Below are positions 7,761 to 15,673 of a DNA stretch of 23,448 nt, in pieces. Location: the NCBI GenBank assembly GCA_946478765.1, contig CAMLDH010000017.1, forward strand, positions 1-23,448, written 5' to 3'. Position numbers and translations under genes: made by a program. Every line of letters starts with the position of its first letter. The stretch's first letter is position 1. This stretch comes from an uncultured Oxalobacteraceae bacterium. GTDB taxonomy: Bacteria; Pseudomonadota; Gammaproteobacteria; Burkholderiales; Burkholderiaceae. Below the pieces are notes generated by a model. It did no database searches. It was not told where the DNA came from and was given only the letters and a program-made list of their open reading frames with translations.

Positions 7761-7779
7761 ATGGATAAAGTCGAGTTAA
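7761..7779. repeat. Right, inverted copy of the repeat
   Basis: ATGGATAAAGTCGAGTTAA is the reverse complement of 6474-6492 with one mismatch, and of 7658-7672 with one mismatch. It begins a short plus-strand frame (MDKVEL...), for which no ribosome binding site is present. Confidence 0.65.
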
Positions 7780-7885
7780 GAGCCGACGAGTGGCGCATTG
7801 TGAAAGCCTGCGGCCGTACCGCGCAAGTCGTCATTGACAGCAGCAATAGCAGCTCGGATCAGCAATCGCCTGACTGGCGACTACG

Positions 7886-9007
7886 TTATCGGGCGTGCGC
7901 TGCGCGCACTGCGCGGCTCAGGTCGATCACTGACATCGCATAGAAAAAACTGCGGTTGTATTGCGTGATGGCGAAAAAATTCGCGGCGCCCAGCCAATAC
8001 TCGGTCGGCTCCAGTCCGTTTTGCAAATCGACCAGGCCGAACAGCATGGTGGGCGGCAGCTCCATACCCGGCGTTACGCCGCCGGCCTTTAATTCATCCA
8101 CGCTGAATTTGGCTTGCAGGCCTTGGCCGATGAACTTCTCCCAGCCGACATTCTCGTTTTCCGCAGCCGGCGCCACGGTCACTGGGAAAACCAGCGGTTC
8201 GCCGCGCTGCCACCCATGTTGCTGCAGGAAACTGGCGACGCTGCCGATGGCATCTACCGGCGAATTGCGCAGATCGATTTTGCCGTCGTTATCGAAATCC
8301 ACCGCGAATTTCCGTATGCTGCCCGGCATGAATTGCGGCCACCCGATCGCGCCTGCATAAGAACCCAGCAAGGTGAATGGATCGATGCCGGATTCCCGCG
8401 CAAAGAGCAGGGTATTTTCCAACTCGCTCCTGAAGTATTCCATGCGCGCGACGCGGTTTGCTGTATCGGGATAAGCGAATGCCAGCGTCGTGATGGCATC
8501 TATCACGCGGAAATCGCCGGTGTTGCGGCCGAAGACGGTTTCGACGCCGATGATGCCGATGATGATTTCGGGCGGTACGCCGTATTGTTTTTCCGCGCGC
8601 GCCAATGCCTCCGCATATTCATTCCAGAACGCGACGCCGGCATTGATGCGTACCGGCTCGACAAAACGCGCACGATAGGCGCGCCAGTTTTTCGGTCGGC
8701 CGGGAGGCGCCGGCTTGATCAACTGAATGGTGTTTTCGACATAACGCGTCTTGCGCAGGATGGATTCCAGTTCGGTCTTGTTGAATCCATGCTGCGCGAC
8801 CATCAAGTCGATGAAATCGACAACGTCTTTCCATTGGCTGAAATTGGCAAACTCGCCAAGGTTTTCGGGGTCCAGCGCGACCTTGCGTATCTTGGCGGTC
8901 TTTTGAGACCCCTGTTTGGCATGAACGACGCCGGTCATCGCAATGGCGAGCGACAACAACGACAGGTGCAGAATGCGCCGGGACAGCGCAGGAAAAATCA
9001 TCGACAT
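7886..9007 (-). CDS. mltB: Membrane-bound-type lytic murein transglycosylase B (soluble form)
   Basis: Cleaves the MurNAc-GlcNAc bond of peptidoglycan to give 1,6-anhydro ends, acting in the periplasm. The 373-aa protein has the SLT_2 fold signature: catalytic Glu156 in GIIGVETVFGRNTG, then GDFRVIDAITTLAF, and SYAGAIGWPQFMPGS near 220. The N-terminus is a Sec signal peptide ending about VHA at residue 30. No lipobox cysteine is present, unlike E. coli MltB, so the protein should be periplasmic rather than lipid-anchored. The ATG at 9007 overlaps the end of the transglutaminase gene. A second ATG at 9001 would make the classic ATGA overlap, so coupling is likely either way. It is the last gene of the moxR operon. 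Confidence 0.93.
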   Translation of the reverse strand: MSMIFPALSRRILHLSLLSLAIAMTGVVHAKQGSQKTAKIRKVALDPENLGEFANFSQWKDVVDFIDLMVAQHGFNKTELESILRKTRYVENTIQLIKPAPPGRPKNWRAYRARFVEPVRINAGVAFWNEYAEALARAEKQYGVPPEIIIGIIGVETVFGRNTGDFRVIDAITTLAFAYPDTANRVARMEYFRSELENTLLFARESGIDPFTLLGSYAGAIGWPQFMPGSIRKFAVDFDNDGKIDLRNSPVDAIGSVASFLQQHGWQRGEPLVFPVTVAPAAENENVGWEKFIGQGLQAKFSVDELKAGGVTPGMELPPTMLFGLVDLQNGLEPTEYWLGAANFFAITQYNRSFFYAMSVIDLSRAVRAAHAR

Positions 9008-11016
9008 TCGGCTAATAAGGATTTGAGTTGAGAAACAGTGGCGGCGGGCGACAATCTTTCTACCGTACCATATTGCACTGCTTCATAGAGATGTAAAAAG
9101 CGTGCAGCCGCAATTTTTTTGTCGGCCGCAAGCGGTGAATCGGCGGCAGTCAAGCGCGTCAAATAGGCGCGCGGTCCTTCGTGGCCGGCGCGCGCCATTC
9201 CGCGACGCGCGAACGCATCGCAAAATTTGCCGTACACCGCTTTGACAGGATCGACTCTCGGGCGCTGCATCACCAGCGGATAGGCAATGATTGCCATGAC
9301 CAGTACGCCCACAGAGAACAGCAAGCCGGTCAAGGTGCGCCAATCGGCATCCTCAAACCCCAGCGACTGGATAAAATTTCTTTGCCTGTCAGGCGTGTAA
9401 TTCAATACCCACTGGTTCCAGCTATTGGCAACCGCATCCCAGTTGAGGCGGATTTTGGTCAGCCATGAATCTTTGCCGAGGTTCAAATGGACCAGGCCGC
9501 CAAACAGGCGACGCGGTATCGCCGTCGTCAAATTTTGTTCGATACGTTCCGGTGCAACAGCGGCAGTCGGATCGACGCGTATCCAGCCGCGATTTTCCAG
9601 CCATACTTCGGCCCACGCATGCGCGTCCGATTGCCGTACTGTCATGTAACCGTCGATGGGATTGATTTCGCCGCCCTGGTAGCCGGTAACCACGCGCGCC
9701 GGAATATTGAGCGCGCGCATCAGCACGACGAACGCGCTCGCATAGTGTTCGCAAAATCCGGCCCGCGTGGAGAACAGAAAATCGTCCACCGTGTGCATGC
9801 CGAGCAGCGGCGGCTCCAGCGTATAACTGAATTTTTCTTCATGAAAAAACGTGAGGACTGCATTGACCAGTTGAAGCTTGTCATCGCCTTGCTGCTGCAA
9901 ACGCGCCGCGAATGCCAGCGTGCGCGGGTTGTAAGTGCGCGGCAATCTCAGCCAGTCCCGGAGAGCAACGGGCGACTCGTCCGGTTGCAAATCGAAATCG
10001 ACGTACGATGCAGCGTCGTAGCGCACGCGCTCATTGATCGGGCGGGCCGCCAGCAGTTGCCGATCGGTAGAAAAACCGACCGGGTTGCCGGTGATCTGCG
10101 GTGCAGCCTGCGGCAATTCCAGTGCAAACAGCCAGCGGCGGTTGTTGGGTTCCAGCGTCACTTCGTGGCGGATTGGCGCACCACGCGCGCGCAACGGTAT
10201 CCGACGCTCGGGCCTGGCAAGCGACAGCTGTTGGGTCCAGACGCGGCCATCGAAATTGCCCAGCACTACGCCGCGCCAGTACAGCCGGGATTTGGGCGGT
10301 GCCGGGTCGAGAAATTTGACGCGAAACGCCACCTCGTCCGATTGCGCAAGATTCGAAATATTACCGGGCGCCATGCTGTCCGACAGCCCGGTGCGTCCCG
10401 CATTCGCGTCGCTTGGCAAACCCCACAGCGGCCCTTGAATGCGCGGGAATAAAATAAACAGCACCAGCGTGAGCGGCACTGCAAGTCCGAAAATCAGTGC
10501 GCCCAAACCGAGGCGTTTCTTGAACGACGGTACGACCCCGGTATATTGAAACGATAACTGGGTAGTCAATATCGCAATGACTGCGACGACCATCATCAGC
10601 GCGGTGGCAATGCTTTGCGAATAAAAGAAGTTCGCCAGCATCAGGAAGAAATTGACAAACACGACAGAAAACAAATCGCGCTTGGCGCGCATCTCCAGCA
10701 GCTTGAACGAGAGCAGCAACACCAGCATCGCGACGCCGGCATCGCGTCCGAAGAAGGTCTTGTAGGTGGAAAATACGCCGATCATCGAAAGCACTGCAAT
10801 CGGCACCAGCACCCAGTGCGACGGCATGCGGTTGCCGCGAAACGTGATCCAGCCTCGCCACAGCAGGAGCACGCCGCACATCCATGGCGTCCATGGCGGC
10901 AGATGTCCGATATGCGGCGCCAGCACCAAGCTACATGCGGCCAGCAGCAATAGCGTGTCGGCTTTGTCGCGCGACATCGGGCGGGCTGTGCTCGACAGGC
11001 GTGGCAGCTTCATCAT
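8998..11016 (-). CDS. tgpA: TgpA-like membrane transglutaminase (DUF3488/transglutaminase-like)
   Basis: A 672-aa inner-membrane protein. The N-terminal third is several hydrophobic helices (for example the LLLLAACSLVLAP and FFLMLANFFYS regions). A large periplasmic part follows, carrying a transglutaminase-like domain with the triad Cys422 (AGFCEHYAS), His466 (SDAHAWAEVW) and Asp482 (WIRVDPTAAV). One C-terminal transmembrane segment (FSVGVLVMAIIAYPLVM) precedes a cytoplasmic tail with a DUF4129-like character. The frame extends 63 codons upstream, but ATG 11016 overlaps the DUF58 stop as ATGA and gives the family-like N-terminus MMKLPRL. TgpA is essential in Pseudomonas aeruginosa; the substrate is not firmly known. 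The final 10 bases overlap mltB. Confidence 0.9.
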   Translation of the reverse strand: MMKLPRLSSTARPMSRDKADTLLLLAACSLVLAPHIGHLPPWTPWMCGVLLLWRGWITFRGNRMPSHWVLVPIAVLSMIGVFSTYKTFFGRDAGVAMLVLLLSFKLLEMRAKRDLFSVVFVNFFLMLANFFYSQSIATALMMVVAVIAILTTQLSFQYTGVVPSFKKRLGLGALIFGLAVPLTLVLFILFPRIQGPLWGLPSDANAGRTGLSDSMAPGNISNLAQSDEVAFRVKFLDPAPPKSRLYWRGVVLGNFDGRVWTQQLSLARPERRIPLRARGAPIRHEVTLEPNNRRWLFALELPQAAPQITGNPVGFSTDRQLLAARPINERVRYDAASYVDFDLQPDESPVALRDWLRLPRTYNPRTLAFAARLQQQGDDKLQLVNAVLTFFHEEKFSYTLEPPLLGMHTVDDFLFSTRAGFCEHYASAFVVLMRALNIPARVVTGYQGGEINPIDGYMTVRQSDAHAWAEVWLENRGWIRVDPTAAVAPERIEQNLTTAIPRRLFGGLVHLNLGKDSWLTKIRLNWDAVANSWNQWVLNYTPDRQRNFIQSLGFEDADWRTLTGLLFSVGVLVMAIIAYPLVMQRPRVDPVKAVYGKFCDAFARRGMARAGHEGPRAYLTRLTAADSPLAADKKIAAARFLHLYEAVQYGTVERLSPAATVSQLKSLLAECR

Positions 11017-11993
11017 TGGTACAGCGCCAAGGCTTGCAGGCAGGCTTCGCGATGGGCCGGGCCGATTGCGGCAGGGAACGTGATGTCGCCCAGGCGAAAC
11101 GCATAGGCCAAGCCGTGCGCCTCTGCGTTGAGCACCCAGCGCGTCATGCGGGATAATTTCATTTCGATATCCATGCCGCGCGGCAGTGTTGACATGTCGA
11201 TGCACAGTTCACTGGCGGCGGCGCCCTCAAAATGTTTCGTCACCAGCGTGCCGCCGGATTCGGGATCGATTCTGGCGATTTGGCGCCACGCCAGCAGTTT
11301 CATGGAGTCGCCTGCCTGATACGCGCGCACCCCTGCAAAATCGTCGTGTCCGGCGCGTCCTTGGCCGTCTTCCTTTTCTTCGCCTGCCATCGGCAATGGC
11401 GGCGCATTGTCTTCCGGATGCGGATACACCAATGCTCTTGCATCCGGTTGCCAGTAACTCCATGCGCGCAGAAAGCCGAGCGGAAAGCGGGTTTGCAGCC
11501 GCACGCGCGGCGCGTGTAACAATCCGCGTTGCGCTGCCTTGACCGCCAGCGTCACGCTGCGCGTGGCATGGGCGGAGATATCAACCGCCTGTTCGAGAGC
11601 GGGCAAGTTTTCACCGATGAAACCGAGCCAGATCGCATAGCGGTCATGCTTGCGGCGATTGATCAAATGCAGTTCGAATTGCGCTTCTTCACCGGCAAAC
11701 ACCGATTGCGCGCGGCCCGCCGCCAAATGCAGATGCGCGAGATTGCGAAAGGTCAGATGCATATCGATCACCGCGCATGCGGCGATCAGAAAGGTGAGGG
11801 CAAAACCCAGGCTGAGCGTGTAATTGACCGACCCGATGAAGAGCACGACCAGCATCACGCCCAATGCCAATCCGGCCGCCGTCGGAATGATGAACACGCG
11901 ACGCTGATGGAGAAAGACCTCGCCCGGCTCGGCATCGCGCAACTGGAAGAGCCATTGGTTGATGGTGTTGCGGATCATCACGGATTTGAACAT
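11013..11993 (-). CDS. DUF58 (vWA-like) domain membrane protein
   Basis: A 326-aa partner of MoxR ATPases. Two hydrophobic helices lie near the N-terminus (about 33-54 and 61-80). The DUF58 core follows, with the diagnostic DFAGVRAYQAGDSMKLLAW at about 218-236 and then a degenerate vWA-like portion (LCIDMSTL). In characterised systems, MoxR plus DUF58 proteins act as chaperone or insertion modules; the role here is inferred. The frame opens at a TTG at 12017 inside the moxR end. I prefer the ATG at 11993, 13 bases after the moxR stop; ATG 11978 is also possible, and none has a strong Shine-Dalgarno. The stop overlaps the tgpA start, indicating coupling. Confidence 0.88.
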   Translation of the reverse strand: MFKSVMIRNTINQWLFQLRDAEPGEVFLHQRRVFIIPTAAGLALGVMLVVLFIGSVNYTLSLGFALTFLIAACAVIDMHLTFRNLAHLHLAAGRAQSVFAGEEAQFELHLINRRKHDRYAIWLGFIGENLPALEQAVDISAHATRSVTLAVKAAQRGLLHAPRVRLQTRFPLGFLRAWSYWQPDARALVYPHPEDNAPPLPMAGEEKEDGQGRAGHDDFAGVRAYQAGDSMKLLAWRQIARIDPESGGTLVTKHFEGAAASELCIDMSTLPRGMDIEMKLSRMTRWVLNAEAHGLAYAFRLGDITFPAAIGPAHREACLQALALYQ

Positions 11994-12006
11994 CGTCAAT
12001 CCGACA

Positions 12007-12927
12007 TCAGACAGCAACCGATTTCATTAATTGCAGCACCAGATCGCGACTGCCCAAGGCGGTGCCGCCGGCTGATTTCAAGGGGCGCAGGCGGTGGGCG
12101 GTGACCGGCACCAATACGGCTTGCACGTCTTCCGGAATAACGTGATTGCGCCCCTCCATCGCGGCCCACGCGCGTGCTGCCTGCACCAAGGCAATCGCTG
12201 CGCGCGGGCTCAAACCTTCCGCAAAAAAGCCATTCTGGCGCGATGCCTGCGCCAATGCCTGCACGTAATCGATCAACGACGATGAGGTGTGCACCTGTTT
12301 CAGCGCTTCCTGTGCCGCCATCAGCTCGGCCGGCTGCATCGCCATGTGCATCGCCTTCAGGAGTGTGCGCCTGTCCTCTCCCAACAGCAACGCGCGTTCG
12401 GATGCCGCGTCCGGATAACCTAAGGACAGGCACATCAGGAAACGATCCAACTGCGATTCCGGCAATTGGAAAGTGCCGATCTGATGGGTTGGATTCTGCG
12501 TCGCAATGACAAAAAACGGCGCCGGCAAATCGCGCGTGACGCCATCGGCCGTGACTTGCCGCTCTTCCATCGCTTCCAGCAGCGCGGATTGCGTCTTCGG
12601 CGTCGCACGGTTGATTTCATCGGCCAGCAGCACCTGGGTAAAAACGGGGCCGGGATGGAACGCAAAGCCGTTCTTCTCGCGGTCGAAAATGGAAATGCCG
12701 ACCACATCCGCCGGCAACAGGTCACTGGTGAATTGAATCCGGTTGAATTTCAAGCCCAGCGAAACGGCCAGCGCATGCGCCAGTGTCGTCTTGCCAACGC
12801 CCGGCACGTCCTCGATCAACAGGTGACCGCCGGCCAGCAGGCACACCAGCGACTGGCGGATTTGCAGATCCTTGCCGACGACGATTCGACTGACTTGCTT
12901 TGCAACGGCATGGATTTTTGCGAACAT
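12007..12927 (-). CDS. MoxR-family AAA+ ATPase
   Basis: A 306-aa AAA+ ATPase. Walker A GVGKTTLA lies at about 43-50, Walker B VLLADEINRA at about 99-108, a sensor-1 region reads FFVIATQNPTHQIGTFQLPE, and GLSPRAAIAL is the sensor-2 motif. MoxR proteins act as chaperones for assembly of protein complexes, usually with vWA/DUF58 partners, as the neighbouring gene shows here. The frame continues upstream to 12984 (ATGs at 12984 and 12972), but ATG 12927 has a GGAA six bases upstream and gives the usual start FAKIHAVAKQVSRIVVGK; the extra 19 residues are Pro-rich. First gene of the moxR-DUF58-tgpA-mltB operon, divergent from the deacetylase gene. Confidence 0.92.
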   Translation of the reverse strand: MFAKIHAVAKQVSRIVVGKDLQIRQSLVCLLAGGHLLIEDVPGVGKTTLAHALAVSLGLKFNRIQFTSDLLPADVVGISIFDREKNGFAFHPGPVFTQVLLADEINRATPKTQSALLEAMEERQVTADGVTRDLPAPFFVIATQNPTHQIGTFQLPESQLDRFLMCLSLGYPDAASERALLLGEDRRTLLKAMHMAMQPAELMAAQEALKQVHTSSSLIDYVQALAQASRQNGFFAEGLSPRAAIALVQAARAWAAMEGRNHVIPEDVQAVLVPVTAHRLRPLKSAGGTALGSRDLVLQLMKSVAV

Positions 12928-13016
12928 TGAATTTCCGTGGCAGGGTGGAGCAGGAGGAGGTTGCTTGTCCATTTCAAAAAGCACTTGAGCGTCGTCAACC
13001 GGCGCGCGTCACTCTC

Positions 13017-13044
13017 TTGAATTGGCAACCGTATGCTTTATGGT
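13017..13044 (+). promoter_or_regulatory. Candidate sigma-70 promoter of the deacetylase-family gene
   Basis: TTGAAT (13017-13022), a 16-base spacer and TATGGT (13039-13044) stand about 70 bases before the start at 13114, in the divergent gap with moxR. Match to consensus is moderate. Confidence 0.35.
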
Positions 13045-13113
13045 ATTGTTTTTAACTATACGATTCTATTCGAGAATGCCAAGCTTGATTGCGCTATCCA
13101 CCGACGACGACTG

Positions 13114-14064
13114 ATGACCACCGCTCTCTATACCCACCCGGAATGCAAGCTCCATGAAATGGGGGCCTGGCACCCGGAGTGCCCAGATCGTTTGACAGCG
13201 ATCGAGGACCAACTGATCGCGAGCCGTATCGATGGCTTTCTCGATTACCGCGAAGCACCCGAAGCCGACGTTGCCCACATCACCCGTGTCCATACCGCCA
13301 ATACCGTTGCGTCGATACGGGATCACGCACCGCCGTTGACCGATCGCCATTCCGGTTACTACCCGCTCGACGGCGACACTGCGCTCAATGCACATAGCTG
13401 GAAAGCGGCGCTGCGTGCAGCCGGCGCGGCAGTCGCGGCAACCGATGCGGTGATCGCCGGTGAACTGGACAATGCGTTTTGTGCGATCCGTCCGCCCGGG
13501 CATCATGCACGGCCTTCGGGACCGATGGGGTTTTGCCTGTTCAACAATGTGGCGATTGCGGCCAAACATGCACTGGAAGCACATGGTTTGCAACGCATCG
13601 CGATTGTCGATTTTGACGTCCATCACGGCAACGGTACCGAGGAAGCGTTTCTCGATGAGTCCCGGGTATTGATGGTGAGTTTTTTTCAGCACCCGTTTTA
13701 TCCGTACAGCGGCGTTGCGCGCGATGGATACGCGCGCGCCAATGCAGTCAACGTGCCGGTGCCGGCGTACACCGACGGCAATGCCGTGCGTCAGTTGGTG
13801 ATGGAAAAATGGCTGCCGGCGTTGCATGCGCATCGTCCTGAAATGATCTTCATCTCGGCCGGTTTCGATGCGCACCGCGAAGACGACATGGGGCAAATGG
13901 CGCTGGTCGAAGCGGATTATGCATGGCTCACGCAACAGGTAATGACGATCGCGAAGCAATACGCGCAAGGGCGCATCGTCAGCTGTCTGGAGGGCGGCTA
14001 CAATCTGTCGGCGTTGGGCCGCAGCGTCGCGGCGCACCTGAAGGTGCTGGCCGAACTGGATTGA
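13114..14064 (+). CDS. Histone deacetylase family protein (class II-type amidohydrolase)
   Basis: A 316-aa zinc amidohydrolase of the arginase/deacetylase fold. Visible residues are the two active-site His130 and His131 in RPPGHHA, the zinc ligands Asp168 and His170 in DFDVHHGNGT, the third ligand Asp252 in SAGFDAHREDD, and GGYN near the C-terminus for the catalytic Tyr. Bacterial members act on acetylated small molecules such as polyamines, or on acetyl-lysine; the substrate cannot be read from the sequence. The frame is open for 27 codons upstream, but ATG 13114 gives the family start (ALYTHPECKLHEMG...HPERP-like). The Shine-Dalgarno is weak. It stands alone on the plus strand between the divergent moxR operon and the GTPase gene. 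Confidence 0.93.
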   Translation: MTTALYTHPECKLHEMGAWHPECPDRLTAIEDQLIASRIDGFLDYREAPEADVAHITRVHTANTVASIRDHAPPLTDRHSGYYPLDGDTALNAHSWKAALRAAGAAVAATDAVIAGELDNAFCAIRPPGHHARPSGPMGFCLFNNVAIAAKHALEAHGLQRIAIVDFDVHHGNGTEEAFLDESRVLMVSFFQHPFYPYSGVARDGYARANAVNVPVPAYTDGNAVRQLVMEKWLPALHAHRPEMIFISAGFDAHREDDMGQMALVEADYAWLTQQVMTIAKQYAQGRIVSCLEGGYNLSALGRSVAAHLKVLAELD

Positions 14065-14148
14065 TGCCGCGCCGTCGAATCGATTGAATTCCAGTCGTCG
14101 ATAGGGGCAACAGGTAAAATAGCGGCTTGCTCCTCAAATAAGTCTCGC

Positions 14149-15069
14149 ATGTCCATACAATGGTTCCCCGGTCACATGAACGCCGCCCGCAAAAAGGCGG
14201 CGGAAGCCATGGAAAAGACCGATATGATTATCGAAGTGCTGGATGCGCGTCTGCCGCAAGCCAGTTGTAACCCGATGATCGAACAGCTGCGCCTGCATCG
14301 TCAGCGTCCCTGCCTCAAAATTCTCAACAAAAGCGACCTGGCCGACCCTGTGGCGACCAAGGCGTGGATCGAGTATTACAACCGGCAAAAGAATGTGCAT
14401 GCAGTGGCGCTCAGTTGCAAGAAGCCGGCCGATGTCGCGAAAGTCACGGGTTTTTGCCTGAAGCTGGCGCCGCATCGCGGCACTGCGTTGAAGCCGCTAC
14501 GCATGATGATCATGGGCATTCCGAACGTCGGTAAATCGACGCTGATGAACGCATTGCTCAAGCGCCGCGTCGCCGCCGTGGGCGATGAACCGGCGGTGAC
14601 CAAGACCCAGCAGCGCCTGTATCTCGGCAATAACATGGTGCTGATCGATACGCCCGGCATGCTGTGGCCGAAGATCGCGCACCCGAGCGATGGTTTGATG
14701 CTGGCCGCCAGTCATGCGATCGGCAGCAATGCGCTGATCGAGGAAGAAGTCGCGACCTTCCTGGCGGACCAGATACTGGCGCGTTATCCGCAATACATCA
14801 CCGCGCGTTATGGCATGCCGACCATGGGGATTGATGGCGTCAGCGTGATTGAAGGCGTCGCGCAGAAGCGCGGTTTTCGCTTGAAAGGCGGCGACCTGGA
14901 TCTCGAAAAAGCCGCGCATACTTTTTTGCAGGACTATCGTACCGGGACGCTCGGCCGCATCAGTCTTGAAACGCCGGCAAGCCGCATCGCATTGTTGGCG
15001 AGCTATGTTCCGCCGCCGTCATTGGGCGAGCAGCCGGAAGCGGCGGACGAGGTCGGCGACCACGATTGA
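14149..15069 (+). CDS. ylqF: Circularly permuted GTPase YlqF/RbgA, ribosome biogenesis
   Basis: A 306-aa GTPase of the YlqF/YawG group. The G motifs are in permuted order: G4 NKSD at 60-63 comes first, then G1 GIPNVGKST at 123-131, G2 with Thr151 (AVTKTQQ), and G3 DTPG at 167-170. The N-terminus, QWFPGHMNAARKK, is typical of RbgA, which acts in late assembly of the large ribosomal subunit in Bacillus; the same job here is inferred from the family. The C-terminal domain (about 180-290) is helical and ends in an acidic tail. The ATG at 14149 matches the family start. No operon partner lies on this strand. Confidence 0.94.
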   Translation: MSIQWFPGHMNAARKKAAEAMEKTDMIIEVLDARLPQASCNPMIEQLRLHRQRPCLKILNKSDLADPVATKAWIEYYNRQKNVHAVALSCKKPADVAKVTGFCLKLAPHRGTALKPLRMMIMGIPNVGKSTLMNALLKRRVAAVGDEPAVTKTQQRLYLGNNMVLIDTPGMLWPKIAHPSDGLMLAASHAIGSNALIEEEVATFLADQILARYPQYITARYGMPTMGIDGVSVIEGVAQKRGFRLKGGDLDLEKAAHTFLQDYRTGTLGRISLETPASRIALLASYVPPPSLGEQPEAADEVGDHD

Positions 15070-15150
15070 TTTCAGAAACCCAGGTCCGCAAGTAAATCGT
15101 CCATCGGTACGCGTCGTGTCGCAGCCGACGAAGCACATTCGCGAACGCAC

Positions 15151-15450
15151 TCAACCGGCGGCCAGCAGATGCGCCGCATGCGCCTGTTGCAATGCGTGGT
15201 CCTTGTCGTCGTGCGTCAGGGAGGAGAGGATGGCATGGTCATCAAACCGGAAACGGCACAAAAGAGAACTGGATGTGGCCAGGTTCATGATTTGCGGAAG
15301 CGACAGATTCAATAGCAAGTCAGACAGTTCGCGACTCAATCCCAAGTGGGCCATCGTCGTCGCGTCATCATCCCTCAACAGGCGCTGTGCCAGCAGCAGA
15401 TAAGACAGGTTGATGCTCCTGATCTCATTGGTGATGCTATTTCCGCCCAT
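15151..15450 (-). CDS. flhD: FlhD-like transcriptional activator, not accompanied by flhC
   Basis: A 99-aa protein clearly homologous to FlhD, which with FlhC forms the heteromeric activator of flagellar class II operons. The signature INLSYLLLAQRL is at 13-24, LSLPQIMNLA near the middle, and LLCRFRFDDH places the conserved Cys at residue 65, the same number as in E. coli FlhD as I recall it. The C-terminus is about 17 residues shorter than E. coli's. I choose ATG 15450 because GGAAG stands five bases upstream and the N-terminal length then equals E. coli's; an ATG at 15495 would add 15 residues. No flhC follows: 15070-15150 holds no gene and the converging GTPase gene comes next. Confidence 0.85.
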   Translation of the reverse strand: MGGNSITNEIRSINLSYLLLAQRLLRDDDATTMAHLGLSRELSDLLLNLSLPQIMNLATSSSLLCRFRFDDHAILSSLTHDDKDHALQQAHAAHLLAAG

Positions 15451-15455
15451 ATTGA

Positions 15456-15460
15456 CTTCC
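15456..15460 (-). promoter_or_regulatory. Shine-Dalgarno that decides the flhD start
   Basis: GGAAG on the minus strand, five bases before the ATG at 15450. It supports the shorter start over the ATG at 15495, which has only a weak GGA. Confidence 0.6.
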
Positions 15461-15559
15461 GATCTTGAAGCTGCTTGCGGCTTTTTATTGGTCATATATC
15501 CAGATTGTGGTTATGCCATCGATGACTTGAGGGCGCGCGCAGAAATAACCAATTCATAA

Positions 15560-15617
15560 CCAACTTATTTCTGTACGAGTTCTTACTATGAAATAGTTTT
15601 AAATGCGAATAAGTTGG
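15560..15617. repeat. Long inverted repeat upstream of flhD
   Basis: CCAACTTATT (15560-15569) is perfectly repeated in inverse as AATAAGTTGG (15608-15617). The 38 bases between contain a small palindrome, ACTAT-GAA-ATAGT. Next to the left arm, ATAACCAA occurs twice with an 11-base period. The region is AT-rich, 110-165 bases upstream of flhD, and could be an operator or looping site, or a hairpin after the phasin gene. Confidence 0.4.
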
Positions 15618-15673
15618 AATCATTATCTATATTGGCGAAGCATTTGTCTTGTTGTGTATAGGTCTTGTTTCTA

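Larger units (their letters stand above)
7572..7885. other. Intergenic region upstream of the hendecad gene, with repeats and a hairpin
   Basis: 314 bases between the hendecad-gene start and the mltB stop. It contains the middle and right copies of the CTCGGCTTTATCCAT repeat in opposite orientation and a perfect 10-bp hairpin between them. After 7761 a short plus-strand frame begins MDKVELRADEW and runs into the antisense of mltB. I see no convincing promoter and no supported gene. Confidence 0.5.

Noticed and set aside
11017..11205. 63-codon upstream extension of the tgpA-like gene
   Set aside because: It overlaps the DUF58 coding region in another frame and lacks hydrophobic or conserved sequence; the ATGA overlap at 11013-11016 is the better start.
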